A stretch of DNA of 39,596 bases from a bacterium (GTDB lineage: Bacteria > UBA9089 > JASEIO01), in NCBI GenBank assembly GCA_030017475.1, contig JASEIO010000011.1, positions 1-39,596 of the forward strand. Reading direction: 5' to 3'. The notes beneath the pieces were generated by a model, which saw nothing but the letters and a program-made list of their open reading frames with translations, made no database searches and had not been told where the DNA came from. A program made the position numbers and the translations under genes. Shown here piece by piece: positions 8,521-17,324 of this stretch. The stretch's first letter is position 1; every line of letters starts with the position of its first letter.

Positions 8521-9066
8521 GTGGATATAGTTAATAGGATAGGTATAACCTTAGTAGTTGTGGCCTTAGTATTAATAGGGGGATTAGGAATACTTTTTTC
8601 AATCAATCTAATTGATCTTGACATGATTACAAGTTTTGTGGTCACCCCAAATAGTAAGATTTATGTTGCCTCTTTTTCGCTTCTTTTAGTGTTGATTAGC
8701 ATCCTCGTAACATATACCGATTATAGACTTAAAGAGAAAGGGCAAGGTGTAGTTTTGGATAATCCTTTAGGTAAAGTCGATATCTCGAAACAGGCTTTAC
8801 AAGATTTTATAAAGAGAATAGGGCAGGAGGAATCAAATATTCGGATTACAAATCCTGCAATCGTACTATCTAAAAAAGGAGTGGTAATTAAACTTGAGAC
8901 TTTGGTTTCTTCAAATAGATACATACCAGAAGCGATTTCTAATCTGCAAACCCATATTAAGGATCGTTTAGAAGGTGTAGTTGGGATACCAAATGTATCC
9001 TCGGTAGTAGTTAAGGTTTCACAAATAGGTAAGGCTAAGGAAGAAAGGATAAGGAGAGTAGAATGA
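8521..9066 (+). CDS. amaP: AmaP, Asp23 membrane anchor protein
   Basis: A 181-residue protein with two N-terminal transmembrane segments (about residues 7-30 and 48-65) and a cytoplasmic C-terminal Asp23-like domain containing VDISKQALQDFIKRI and VVGIPNVSSVVVKV. This is the AmaP architecture, which anchors Asp23 at the membrane. The start is GTG at 8521, two bases after the asp23 stop, so translation is probably coupled. The 3' end overlaps the next gene by 4 nt. Length and topology fit the family; identity rests on architecture and neighbours more than on a single diagnostic motif. Confidence 0.85.
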   Translation: MDIVNRIGITLVVVALVLIGGLGILFSINLIDLDMITSFVVTPNSKIYVASFSLLLVLISILVTYTDYRLKEKGQGVVLDNPLGKVDISKQALQDFIKRIGQEESNIRITNPAIVLSKKGVVIKLETLVSSNRYIPEAISNLQTHIKDRLEGVVGIPNVSSVVVKVSQIGKAKEERIRRVE

Positions 9067-9269
9067 AAGAGATAGAGAAGATAAGAAGAAGACTTACAGA
9101 ATTAATGGCCAAATATCCAAATAGATTTATTGGAGCAATAATTGGTTTTTTAGCTGGACTTTTGTTAATTGTAGTTATTAAACTCCTCGGGTTTTTTGGT
9201 GCCTTGTTCATTGTAGTTTGTATAGGTGTTGGATTTCTGATTGGTAAAAAAAGGGAAGGTAAAGATTGA
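9063..9269 (+). CDS. DUF2273 family small membrane protein
   Basis: A 68-residue protein with a short basic N-terminus (KEIEKIRRRLTELMAKYPNR) and two adjoining hydrophobic segments (residues 22-62). This is the usual shape of the DUF2273 protein accompanying Asp23 and AmaP. It overlaps amaP by 4 nt (ATGA) and the next gene by 4 nt. Function unknown in the family; probably part of the membrane Asp23 complex, by context. Confidence 0.8.
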   Translation: MKEIEKIRRRLTELMAKYPNRFIGAIIGFLAGLLLIVVIKLLGFFGALFIVVCIGVGFLIGKKREGKD

Positions 9270-9715
9270 AGGAAGACCCACTTACTACCTGCCGCCTACC
9301 GCTTATCGCTGTCTATAGAATCATCGATGCAAATGCAAATAGGGTTAGGGAAGGACTAAGAGTAGTTGAAGAGGTAGCTAGATTTGTATTTGAGGATGAA
9401 AAATTAGTCTTGACGTTGAAAAACCTGAGACATGAGGTTACTGAATTAGTGAATAAGGTGACTTCTCCAACTGAATTATCAAGTTATCGGGAAAGTAGAA
9501 AGGATGTAGGAAAGGATTTGGTGGTAGATAATGGATGGCGAAAGAAGGATTTACTGCAAATAGTGGAGGCAAATATGAAGAGAACCCAGGAAGGAATAAG
9601 GGTATTAGAAGAATTTTGTAAAGTTATAGATGAAGGATCAAGTAGTAAGTTGAGAAAGATGAGGTTTGAGGCATATTCATTAGAAAAAGAGATCAGACAA
9701 AAGATAGCTAGATAA
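9266..9715 (+). CDS. thiD2: ThiD2-type hydroxymethylpyrimidine phosphate kinase, stand-alone
   Basis: Matches the ThiD2 domain usually fused in front of ThiE: RIIDANANRVREGLRVVEEV followed by VEANMKRTQEGIRVLEEFCK, two related halves each ending in a Glu-rich helix. ThiD2 phosphorylates HMP-P to HMP-PP, the pyrimidine substrate of ThiE. Here it is a separate gene of about 149 aa, 80 nt before thiE. The start is a TTG overlapping the preceding stop. Residues before YRIIDAN are encoded by an odd C-rich stretch (9275-9305) with no family resemblance, so the true N-terminus is uncertain. Confidence 0.8.
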   Translation: MKEDPLTTCRLPLIAVYRIIDANANRVREGLRVVEEVARFVFEDEKLVLTLKNLRHEVTELVNKVTSPTELSSYRESRKDVGKDLVVDNGWRKKDLLQIVEANMKRTQEGIRVLEEFCKVIDEGSSSKLRKMRFEAYSLEKEIRQKIAR

Positions 9716-9795
9716 ACGTAAGATTCCGAATAATTTTATCCCGTGAATCTTCGAGAATCTGCATCCCATTGATACGGTTGCACAGGTTGAGGTGT

Positions 9796-10437
9796 ATGGA
9801 TTGGGATTTATACGTTATCATTGACCAGAATTTAGTAAAGAGAGGATTTGAGGATACAGTAAGAAAGGTAATCTTTGGAGGGGCAAAGATCTTACAGCTT
9901 AGATGTAAAGAAATGACAGATCAGAAGTTTCTTAAAGTAGCTAAGGAGGTTTCGGAAATTGTTAGGCATGAAGGCGTAAGCTATATTATAAATGATAGAA
10001 TAGATATTGCCTTAGCAGTTGATGCCTCGGGTGTCCATTTAGGTCAAGATGATCTACCCGCTGCAATTGCTCGTCATTTATTAGGTGATAAAAGAATAAT
10101 CGGCATTTCTACCCATTCACTTAAAGAGGCCTTAGAAGCCGAATCATCGGGTGCTACATATATTGCGGTTGGATCTATTTATAAAACCTTGACTAAGTCT
10201 CCGGCTAAAGAACCTATAGGAATAGACCTAATAAGTAAGATTAAAGATAAGATTAATCTGCCCATAATAGCTGTTGGAGGGATTAATGGGGAAAATGTAG
10301 ATGAAGTAATAAGAGCTGGTGCTACAGGAGTAGCAGTAGGGAGAGCAATACTAGAATCAGACGATATCACCTTCGCTACTCAAAGTTTACTCCGTAAGAT
10401 TCGGGAAGTTAAACGATCCATGGAGAGGAACTCATGA
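9796..10437 (+). CDS. thiE: Thiamine phosphate synthase
   Basis: Couples HMP-PP with the thiazole phosphate to give thiamine phosphate. TIM-barrel motifs are in order: KILQLRCKEMTD, YIINDRIDIALAVDASGVHL with GQDDLP, IGISTHSLKEA, YIAVGSIYKTLTK, and IIAVGGINGENV with GATGVAVGRAIL binding phosphate. I choose ATG 9796 (MDWDLYVIIDQN), since an in-frame TTG at 9769 would add nine residues with no family match. Length about 213 aa is normal. It overlaps thiC by 4 nt. The 80-nt gap to thiD2 holds no gene. Confidence 0.93.
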   Translation: MDWDLYVIIDQNLVKRGFEDTVRKVIFGGAKILQLRCKEMTDQKFLKVAKEVSEIVRHEGVSYIINDRIDIALAVDASGVHLGQDDLPAAIARHLLGDKRIIGISTHSLKEALEAESSGATYIAVGSIYKTLTKSPAKEPIGIDLISKIKDKINLPIIAVGGINGENVDEVIRAGATGVAVGRAILESDDITFATQSLLRKIREVKRSMERNS

Positions 10438-11729
10438 CACAGCGGGAGAGGGCTATAAAGGGGGAGATAACCGATGAAGTGAAATATGTAGCAGAAAAAG
10501 AGGGGATAGATCCAGAGGTTCTACGAACCAAGATAGCTACGGGGAAGGTAGTTATTCCTCATAATATAAACCACGCCTTAAAGAAATTCTGTGGAATTGG
10601 AGAAGGTCTAAGAACTAAGGTTAATGCCAATATCGGTACGTCCCCTGATGGTGATGATTATGAGATGGAATTAAAAAAGGCACGCGTTGCGATTTCGGCT
10701 GGGGCGGATTGTCTGATGGATTTATCCATTGGAGGTAATATCGATAAAGTAAGAATGGGCATCTTAAAAATGGTAGATGTCCCTTTGGGAACAGTTCCTA
10801 TATATCAAGCTGCCTTAGAAGGGATTAATTCTTCGGGCTCCATTATGGATATGACATCTACCTCTATTTTAAAGGTAATTGAGCGTCAGGCACAAGATGG
10901 TGTTGATTTTATGACTATCCATGCTGGAGTTACTCGGGAGGTAATCTCCAGTTTGAAAAAAGTGGGAAGGGTTTTGGATATCGTGTCCCGTGGTGGGGCA
11001 TTTTTAGTAGAATGGATGGTTTACCATAATAAAGAAAATCCTCTCTATGAAAACTTCTCACAAATTTTGGATATAGCTAAGGCGTTTGACGTCACCTTAA
11101 GTTTAGGAGATGGTTTAAGACCTGGGGCTATTTCGGATGGAACGGATGCGGCACAGATTCAAGAATTGATTGTATTGTCTGAATTAACCCAAGATGCTTG
11201 GTCAGAAGGGGTTCAAGTGATGATTGAAGGACCAGGACACCTGCCTTTACACCAAATAGAGGCAAATGTGAGATTACAAAAAGGTATCTGTAAAGGTGCA
11301 CCATTTTATGTCTTAGGGCCTTTAGTTACTGATGTTACACCTGGATATGATCATATATCGGCTGCTATTGGTGGAGCAATAGCAGCCTGGGCAGGAGCTG
11401 ATTTTCTATGTTATGTTACACCAGGAGAGCACTTAAGATTACCTACATTAGAAGATGTTAAGGAAGGGGTGATAGCTACTCGGATTTCTGCCCACTCTGC
11501 CGATATAGCAAAGGGGATTAAAAATGCCATAGATTGGGATTACAGGATGAGTAGAGAAAGAAAGAAATTGAATTGGGAAGGGCAAAAAAACCTATCCATT
11601 GACCCTACGAGGGTTTCCGAGTGGAAAGGGAAGTCAAAATCAGACCCGAAGGCTTGCACTATGTGTGGTAAATATTGTGCTATAGAGATAGTGAACAAAT
11701 ACCTAAAACAGGAGGTAGAAAATAGATGA
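10434..11729 (+). CDS. thiC: Phosphomethylpyrimidine synthase ThiC
   Basis: Radical SAM enzyme converting AIR to HMP-P, the pyrimidine half of thiamine. Conserved segments are GLRTKVNANIGTS, DFMTIHAGVTREV, IVSRGGAFLVEWM, LSLGDGLRPG, MIEGPGHLPL and YVLGPLVTDVTPGYDHI. The C-terminal cluster motif CTMCGKYC has CX2CX3C spacing, the short form seen in clostridial-type ThiC rather than the CX2CX4C of the E. coli protein. The 431-aa length matches that clade. It overlaps thiE and the following gene by 4 nt each. The anaerobic paralogue BzaF (5-hydroxybenzimidazole synthase) is close in sequence; the thiE/thiD2 context favours ThiC. Confidence 0.93.
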   Translation: MTQRERAIKGEITDEVKYVAEKEGIDPEVLRTKIATGKVVIPHNINHALKKFCGIGEGLRTKVNANIGTSPDGDDYEMELKKARVAISAGADCLMDLSIGGNIDKVRMGILKMVDVPLGTVPIYQAALEGINSSGSIMDMTSTSILKVIERQAQDGVDFMTIHAGVTREVISSLKKVGRVLDIVSRGGAFLVEWMVYHNKENPLYENFSQILDIAKAFDVTLSLGDGLRPGAISDGTDAAQIQELIVLSELTQDAWSEGVQVMIEGPGHLPLHQIEANVRLQKGICKGAPFYVLGPLVTDVTPGYDHISAAIGGAIAAWAGADFLCYVTPGEHLRLPTLEDVKEGVIATRISAHSADIAKGIKNAIDWDYRMSRERKKLNWEGQKNLSIDPTRVSEWKGKSKSDPKACTMCGKYCAIEIVNKYLKQEVENR

Positions 11730-12289
11730 CAGAAAGGGTGATTGTAGCTGGATTTGGTGGGCAAGGGATAGTTTTTATGGGGCACTTATTGTGTTATGTA
11801 GCTATGATGGAAGGAAAAGAGGTATGTGGGATACCATCGTATGGAGCTGAAATGAGAGGAGGGACAGCAAATTTCGCCTTAACCATATCAAGTTGCGAGA
11901 TCGCCTCTCCTGTATTCTCAAATCCAGACACAGCCATTATTATGAACCAACCAAGTTTAGATAAATTTGAGGAAAGGATAATTCAAAATGGCCTATTAGT
12001 AATCAATACCTCTCTTATCTCAAGAGAGATCATTCGGTCTGACTTAAAAATCCTGCGTGTTCCTGCCACTGAGATTGCCTCACAAATCGGTAACCTAAAG
12101 GTAGCAAATATGGTAATTTTAGGTGCCTATGTGAATAAAACACGTGTAGTGGCATTAGAAACTGTAGTAGAAAGTCTTCCTTCGATCCTTCCAGAACATC
12201 TTTATAAATTTCTTTCATTAAACTCTTGTGCCTTGAGAGAGGGTGCAAGGTATGCCACAAGATTGACCACAGATAATCACCAATTATAA
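11726..12289 (+). CDS. korC: 2-oxoacid:ferredoxin oxidoreductase gamma subunit, orphan
   Basis: Homologue of the gamma subunit (KorC/PorC/VorC type) of oxidoreductases that make or split acyl-CoA using thiamine diphosphate and ferredoxin. It starts with a nucleotide-binding-like IVAGFGGQGIVFMGHLL and contains IPSYGAEMRGGTANF, both hallmarks of this subunit. The 187-aa length is normal. The alpha, beta and delta subunits are not in the window. It overlaps thiC by 4 nt, placing it last in a thiamine operon; since the enzyme depends on thiamine diphosphate, co-regulation makes sense (inference). The substrate (2-oxoglutarate, pyruvate or branched-chain) cannot be read from this subunit. Confidence 0.85.
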   Translation: MTERVIVAGFGGQGIVFMGHLLCYVAMMEGKEVCGIPSYGAEMRGGTANFALTISSCEIASPVFSNPDTAIIMNQPSLDKFEERIIQNGLLVINTSLISREIIRSDLKILRVPATEIASQIGNLKVANMVILGAYVNKTRVVALETVVESLPSILPEHLYKFLSLNSCALREGARYATRLTTDNHQL

Positions 12290-12414
12290 TCCAAGTCCAT
12301 AGTCTATCTCTTTCTTTCCCCTGAACTATTGAGTGTTGATGTAGTTTTTCCTCCCCCAATATCTTGAGTAGTTACGATAGTCTGTAAAAATCTGTGTAAT
12401 CCGTGGTTTTTTAC

Positions 12415-12443
12415 TTGACAAGTTACGAGACATTAAGTATACT
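12415..12443 (+). promoter_or_regulatory. Sigma-70-type promoter of the ffh operon
   Basis: TTGACA, 17 nt, TATACT, about 36 nt before the ffh ATG. The rest of 12290-12414 has no gene but contains a short element TCTGTGTAATCCGTGG (12391-12406) of a kind that looks dispersed. Confidence 0.7.
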
Positions 12444-12479
12444 TATCTTTAATCTTTTAAGGGTTTTTTAAGATGTTAT

Positions 12480-13802
12480 ATGAGTTTTGAGAATTTGACC
12501 AGTAAATTTCAAGTTATATTTAAGAAATTACGAAGGAAAGGAAGACTTAACCCTAAAGATATCCAAGAGGCCTGTCGAGATATTAAATTGGCATTACTTC
12601 AAGCCGATGTCAATTTCCGGGTAGTAAAAGAGATTATTGCAAATATCTCGAAGAAGGCAGAGGGTAAAGAGGTAATGCAAAGTTTAACCCCAGGGCAGCA
12701 GGTAATAAAGATTGTCAAATCGGAGTTAACTCGTATTATGGAAGGAGGGGAAAGCGACCTGAATCTTTCGCCTTTTCCTCCTACTATAATTATGTTAGTT
12801 GGATTATATGGTTGTGGAAAGACTACAACGTGTGCAAAATTGGGTTATTACCTTAAGCAAAAAGGACATTCTTCCATGCTGGTAGCTGCAGATCCATATC
12901 GTCCTGCTGCTTCAGAGCAACTAAAGATTTTAGGCAAAAGGATTGACATACCAGTGTATACAGGGAGCGAGGAAGGTTCACCTGTAGATATAGTTAAATC
13001 ATCTAAGATTTTAGCTGAGAAGGAGATGTATGATTTCCTGCTTATTGATACCTCAGGGAGACTTCATATTGATGAAGGTTTAATGGAGGAATTGAGGTTG
13101 ATGAAAGAAGAGATTTCGCCAAATGAGGTTTTGTTAGTGGTTGATGCTATGACTGGACAAGAGGCAGTGAATATAGCAAAGACTTTCAATGAGAAATTGG
13201 ACATTAGCGGAGTAATCTTGACCAAGCTTGATTCTGATGCTCGAGGAGGGGCAGGCTTATCCATTAATATGGTTATTGGAAAACCAATAAAGTTTGTAGG
13301 GGTAGGGGAGGGGTTATCGGATCTTTCGAGATTTTATCCTGAAAGGATGGCATCTCGTATCATAGGGATGGGAGATGTTTTTTCATTGATTGAGAAGGTA
13401 GAAAAGGCTATAGATGAGAAAAAGGCACGCGAATTAGAATATAGATTGAAAAAAGAGAGATTTGACTTAGAGGATTTTTTAGATCAGCTTAAGGTTATAA
13501 AAAAGATTGGGTCGTTTGATCAAATCCTTTCTATGATACCAGGTTTACCGAAGACAGGAAAAGAGGAGGTTGACAAAAAAGAGAAAGAGATGGTTAAGAT
13601 AGAGGCAATCATAAATTCTATGACTCGTGAAGAAAGAAGAAATCCTGAGATTATAAGCGGTTCAAGAAAAAAAAGGGTTGCATATGGATCTGGAACAACC
13701 CTTCAAGATGTAAATCGTGTATTAAGACAATTTAATCAGTTGAAAATGATGATGAAGAACATAAACAAGTTTAGCAAAAAGGATCTTCCCTTTCAGATAT
13801 GA
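12480..13802 (+). CDS. ffh: Signal recognition particle GTPase Ffh (SRP54)
   Basis: Binds signal sequences of nascent membrane and secreted proteins and, with SRP RNA and FtsY, delivers ribosomes to the membrane. The N domain (residues 1-90) is followed by the G domain with the P-loop GLYGCGKTTTCAKL, DTSGRL and TKLDSDARGG, and a C-terminal M domain with MIPGLPK and the RNA-binding IISGSRKKRVAYGSG. At 440 aa it is a normal length, with a short Met-rich tail. ATG 12480 has no clear Shine-Dalgarno. It heads the conserved order ffh-rpsP-khpA-trmD-rplS. Confidence 0.97.
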   Translation: MSFENLTSKFQVIFKKLRRKGRLNPKDIQEACRDIKLALLQADVNFRVVKEIIANISKKAEGKEVMQSLTPGQQVIKIVKSELTRIMEGGESDLNLSPFPPTIIMLVGLYGCGKTTTCAKLGYYLKQKGHSSMLVAADPYRPAASEQLKILGKRIDIPVYTGSEEGSPVDIVKSSKILAEKEMYDFLLIDTSGRLHIDEGLMEELRLMKEEISPNEVLLVVDAMTGQEAVNIAKTFNEKLDISGVILTKLDSDARGGAGLSINMVIGKPIKFVGVGEGLSDLSRFYPERMASRIIGMGDVFSLIEKVEKAIDEKKARELEYRLKKERFDLEDFLDQLKVIKKIGSFDQILSMIPGLPKTGKEEVDKKEKEMVKIEAIINSMTREERRNPEIISGSRKKRVAYGSGTTLQDVNRVLRQFNQLKMMMKNINKFSKKDLPFQI

Positions 13803-13839
13803 CAACAGAGGAAAAACTTAATTCTCTAAGGAGGTTTAG

Positions 13840-14091
13840 ATGACAGTTAGGATAAGATTGAGAAGAATGGGGAAAAAGAAACAACCAAGTTATCGGATTG
13901 TAGTGGCCGATTCTAGATCTCCAAGGGACGGAAGGTTCATTGAGATTGTTGGGCATTATAACCCTATAGAGAAGAGATTATGTGTTTCACGAGAAAGGGT
14001 TGACACTTGGTTAAAAAGAGGAGCAAAGCCATCTTCTACGGTCAAGCATTTGCTTTGTAAAGCAGGAGGGCTAAATGAAAGAGCTGGTTGA
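13840..14091 (+). CDS. rpsP: 30S ribosomal protein S16
   Basis: Small-subunit protein. The N-terminus [20 protein letters not shown] and the segment [15 protein letters not shown] are diagnostic. The start is ATG 13840 behind AAGGAGG. Its 83 residues are normal. The 3' end overlaps khpA by 17 nt. Confidence 0.97.
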   Translation: MTVRIRLRRMGKKKQPSYRIVVADSRSPRDGRFIEIVGHYNPIEKRLCVSRERVDTWLKRGAKPSSTVKHLLCKAGGLNERAG

Positions 14092-14305
14092 ATATATTAT
14101 AAAATCCTTAGTGGATCAACCTGAAAAGATAGAGATTAAAGAGATTCTGGGGGAAAAGACAGTGATCTTAGAGTTAAAGGTAGCACCTGAAGATGTTGGT
14201 AAGGTAATTGGTAAACAGGGAAGAATAATCAAGGCTATTAGGACTGTGTTAAATGCTGCAGCATCTAAGGTATCAAAAAGGGTGGTTTTAGAGATTCAAG
14301 ACTAA
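14075..14305 (+). CDS. khpA: KH-domain RNA-binding protein KhpA
   Basis: A 76-residue single KH domain with the GxxG loop in [19 protein letters not shown]. KhpA pairs with KhpB in many bacteria and binds diverse RNAs; it is nearly always encoded between rpsP and rimM/trmD, as here. It overlaps rpsP by 17 nt. Only 32 nt separate it from trmD, so the rimM gene usual at this place is absent. Confidence 0.93.
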   Translation: MKELVEYIIKSLVDQPEKIEIKEILGEKTVILELKVAPEDVGKVIGKQGRIIKAIRTVLNAAASKVSKRVVLEIQD

Positions 14306-14337
14306 GAAAGTTACAGAGGTTTGGTTTAAAAGAAGGG

Positions 14338-15012
14338 ATGAACATTGACATCTTAACCTTATTTCCAGGGATGTTTAAAGGACCACTTCAGGAAAGTATT
14401 ATAAAAAGGGCAACTGATCGAAAACTTGTCCAGATTAAGATTTACAATATACGTGATTTTGCTGATAACAAATCCTATAAAGTTGATGATTACCCGTATG
14501 GGGGTGGACCAGGGATGGTGCTTCGGCCTGAGTCAATTTTTGAAGCTACGGAGAGACTACTTCCAGGACATGTTATTTTAATGACCCCAGATGGTTACCT
14601 TTTTAATCAAAAAAAGGCTTTGGAATTATCTCGCCTTAAGCATTTGATATTTATCTGCGGGCATTATGGAGGGGTTGATGAGAGAGTACGAGAATTAATA
14701 GATTCAGAGATTTCCATTGGTGATTATGTTTTAACTGGAGGAGAGCTACCAGCCTTAGTAGTAATTGATGCTGTAATACGAACAATCCCTGGCGTGTTAG
14801 GTAATCCTTCTTCGCTCAGTTCGGATTCATTTTATTATAATATCCTGGGATATCCACAATATACTCGTCCAAGAGATTTTAGAGGGATGAAGGTACCAGA
14901 AATTCTTCTATCAGGTAATCACCAGCATATAAAGGAGTGGAGAAAGAAAAAGGCTATGGAACGAACACTTGAAAGAAGACCATATTTACTCAAGGGGGCA
15001 AAAGATGATTGA
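14338..15012 (+). CDS. trmD: tRNA (guanine-N1-)-methyltransferase TrmD
   Basis: Makes m1G37 in tRNAs with G36, including tRNA-Pro(GGG) such as the one encoded at 23619. SPOUT-fold knot motifs are present: [24 protein letters not shown], and [18 protein letters not shown]. At 224 aa it lacks any extension. ATG 14338 follows a weak AAGAAGGG. The stop overlaps the rplS start by 8 nt. Confidence 0.97.
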   Translation: MNIDILTLFPGMFKGPLQESIIKRATDRKLVQIKIYNIRDFADNKSYKVDDYPYGGGPGMVLRPESIFEATERLLPGHVILMTPDGYLFNQKKALELSRLKHLIFICGHYGGVDERVRELIDSEISIGDYVLTGGELPALVVIDAVIRTIPGVLGNPSSLSSDSFYYNILGYPQYTRPRDFRGMKVPEILLSGNHQHIKEWRKKKAMERTLERRPYLLKGAKDD

Positions 15013-15328
15013 TTTATTAAAAGAGGTAACTAAAGATCAGTTGAAGGAGATTCCAAATTTTAGACCTGGAGATACAGTAAGGGTAAGAATTAAGATGATA
15101 GAAGGGGGAAAAGAAAGGACACAGGTTTTTGAGGGGATTGTGATTAGAAAGAAAGGTTCTGGTATAAGCAGTACCTTTACAGTGAGAAGAATGAGCTATA
15201 GAATTGGGGTGGAGCGAACCTTTCCCCTTCATTCTCCAATGATAGATGAGATAAAGGTGGTAAGGTTTGGGAAGGTAAGAAGATCACGCCTTTACTACTT
15301 GAGGTTAAAAGAAGGAAAGGAGACTTAG
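15005..15328 (+). CDS. rplS: 50S ribosomal protein L19
   Basis: Large-subunit protein at the subunit interface. [32 protein letters not shown] and [12 protein letters not shown] are typical. The ATG at 15005 ([12 protein letters not shown]) lies inside the end of trmD behind AAGGGGGC, and gives 107 aa; a longer frame from TTG 14969 only reads trmD in another phase. No rnhB lies between rplS and yraN, where it is often found. Confidence 0.97.
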   Translation: MIDLLKEVTKDQLKEIPNFRPGDTVRVRIKMIEGGKERTQVFEGIVIRKKGSGISSTFTVRRMSYRIGVERTFPLHSPMIDEIKVVRFGKVRRSRLYYLRLKEGKET

Positions 15329-15355
15329 GTTAAGCGAAGGTTTCCAAAGCGGAAG

Positions 15356-15703
15356 ATGCAGAGTAAGGTTACGATTGGAAAAAAAGGAGAAGAGGAGGCT
15401 GTTAGGTATTTGAAAAAGCGAGGCTATAGGATAATAGAACGAAATTTTAGATGTAAATTAGGGGAGATTGATATAATCGCTATAGACAAGAACTATCTTG
15501 TTTTTATAGAGGTGAAGAAAAGAGATAGTTCGAGTTTCGGAAACCCTTTAGAATCAGTGGATGAAAAAAAACAAAAACAGATAGAAAAGGTAGCCTTGAG
15601 TTTCTTAAGATATAAAGGGTTAAGTGATGTAGATTGTAGATTTGATGTAGTTTCTATAACCTTGGATAAAATAGAATTGATAAAGGATGCCTTTCAGATT
15701 TAG
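15356..15703 (+). CDS. YraN family (UPF0102) putative endonuclease
   Basis: A 115-residue protein with the YraN pattern: GKKGEEEAVRYLKKRGYRI, then ERNFRCKLGEIDIIA and LVFIEVKKRDSSSFG. The E...D...EVK arrangement is the PD-(D/E)XK nuclease core. The cellular role is unknown in the family. Position before comM is conserved in many bacteria. Its 3' end runs close to comM, whose ATG comes 11 nt after the stop. Confidence 0.9.
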   Translation: MQSKVTIGKKGEEEAVRYLKKRGYRIIERNFRCKLGEIDIIAIDKNYLVFIEVKKRDSSSFGNPLESVDEKKQKQIEKVALSFLRYKGLSDVDCRFDVVSITLDKIELIKDAFQI

Positions 15704-15713
15704 AGGTAGGGCT

Positions 15714-17261
15714 ATGTTAGCTAAGGTTTATTCATCAGCTGTTTTAGGAATAGATGGTTATCTTGTAGAAGTAGAAGTGGATGTTTCTGCAGGATTACCA
15801 GGACTTACCTTAGTGGGGTTACCAGATATAGCAGTTAAGGAATCAAAGGAAAGGGTAAAAGCGGCTATCAAAAATTCAGAATTTAATTTTCCAGTTAAAA
15901 AGATTACTGTCAACTTAGCACCTGCTGATATAAAAAAGGAAGGGGTTGGTTTTGATTTGCCCATTGCTATAGGAATTTTAGGTGCTTCGGGCGAGATTTC
16001 AAATGAGGATTTAGAAGGGTATGTCTTTGCGGGAGAACTTTCTTTAGATGGTGAAATTAGACCCATCCGGGGGATCTTGCCTATGGCCTTGTCTGCAAAA
16101 GAGAATAGGAAGAAAGGAATGGTTGTTTCGCATGCAAATGCAGATGAATCAGCAGTTGTGGAAGGCTTGGATGTCTATCCAGTGTCTACTCTTCATGAGG
16201 TAGTAAATTTTCTAAATCACAAGATAAATATAACGCCTTATTCTATTGACCTGAGAAAGGTTTTTTCGGAAAACAACAAGTATGATCTCGATTTTCAAGA
16301 AGTAAAGGGACAAGGGCATGTAAAGAGGGCATTAGAGATATCTGCAGCAGGTAATCATAATGTGTTGATGATTGGACCTCCTGGTTCTGGAAAAACAATG
16401 TTGGCAAAGAGACTTCCAACAATACTCCCTTCGCTTACCTTACTTGAAGCGATTGAGATTACAAAGATATATTCTGTTTCTGGGTTATTACCGAAGCATT
16501 TGTCACTCATTGCAACACGTCCTTTTAGGTCTCCTCATCATACTATCTCTGATGCAGGATTAATTGGAGGTGGACATAGCATAAGACCAGGGGAGATAAG
16601 TCTTTCTCATAACGGGGTTCTTTTTTTAGATGAGTTGCCCGAATTCCAAAGAGATGTATTAGAAGGATTAAGGCAACCATTAGAAGATGAGGTGGTGACT
16701 ATTTCCCGTGCCAAGAATTCCATTTCTTATCCAGCAAGATTTATGTTTGTTGGAGCAATGAATCCCTGTCCTTGTGGTTTTTTAACAGATGAGAGGAAAG
16801 AATGTATATGTACACCTCTTCAGATTCATAAGTACTTTTCTAAGATATCAGGTCCATTACTTGATCGAATTGATATCCATATAGAGGTTCCAAATGTCTC
16901 TTATAAAGATTTGGCTAAAGAAAAAGAGACAGAGGAGAGTTCAAGTGAAATAAGGAAGAGAGTTAATAAGGCAAGAAAGGTGCAGAAAAAAAGATTTGAA
17001 AAAGAAGGGATTTATACCAATTCCCAAATGAAACCAAGGCATATCAAAAAATATTGTAAAATCAAGGATTCATCTAAAGAGCTACTTAAAACTGCTATTG
17101 ATAATTTGGGATTTTCGGCTCGGGCATATAATCGAATCTTAAAGATATCAAGGACAATTGCTGATTTAGAGGGTGCACCCGATATCTTAGATACCCATAT
17201 TGCTGAAGCGATTCAGTATCGATCTTTGGATAGAGGTTATTGGTTAGATGCAAGACTTTGA
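15714..17261 (+). CDS. comM: ComM/YifB family AAA+ ATPase (Mg-chelatase-like)
   Basis: Hexameric helicase-like protein that aids branch migration during transformation in competent species. The N-terminal domain contains VDVSAGLPGLTLVGLPD. The AAA+ core has Walker A GPPGSGKTML, Walker B GVLFLDELPEF and a Cys-rich segment NPCPCGF followed by CICTP. The C-terminal segment DNLGFSARAYNRILKISRTI is diagnostic. I start at ATG 15714 behind GAGGTAGGG; an upstream in-frame start would overlap yraN and adds nine unsupported residues. At about 515 aa it is full length. No other competence gene is in the window. Confidence 0.95.
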   Translation: MLAKVYSSAVLGIDGYLVEVEVDVSAGLPGLTLVGLPDIAVKESKERVKAAIKNSEFNFPVKKITVNLAPADIKKEGVGFDLPIAIGILGASGEISNEDLEGYVFAGELSLDGEIRPIRGILPMALSAKENRKKGMVVSHANADESAVVEGLDVYPVSTLHEVVNFLNHKINITPYSIDLRKVFSENNKYDLDFQEVKGQGHVKRALEISAAGNHNVLMIGPPGSGKTMLAKRLPTILPSLTLLEAIEITKIYSVSGLLPKHLSLIATRPFRSPHHTISDAGLIGGGHSIRPGEISLSHNGVLFLDELPEFQRDVLEGLRQPLEDEVVTISRAKNSISYPARFMFVGAMNPCPCGFLTDERKECICTPLQIHKYFSKISGPLLDRIDIHIEVPNVSYKDLAKEKETEESSSEIRKRVNKARKVQKKRFEKEGIYTNSQMKPRHIKKYCKIKDSSKELLKTAIDNLGFSARAYNRILKISRTIADLEGAPDILDTHIAEAIQYRSLDRGYWLDARL

Positions 17262-17324
17262 ATTAGTTTAAGGGTTATCTAACAACTAATAACTGATGAA
17301 AGAAAAGGAGGTGAAGGGGGATAA

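Noticed and set aside
11353-11506. GCCGATAT strings inside thiC as further sigma-28 promoters
   Set aside because: Neither has a TAAA-like -35 at the right distance, and they lie within coding sequence.
10434-11729. BzaF (5-hydroxybenzimidazole synthase) instead of ThiC
   Set aside because: Tempting because of the B12 operon, but the gene overlaps thiE and follows thiD2, and the sequence fits the clostridial-type ThiC clade.
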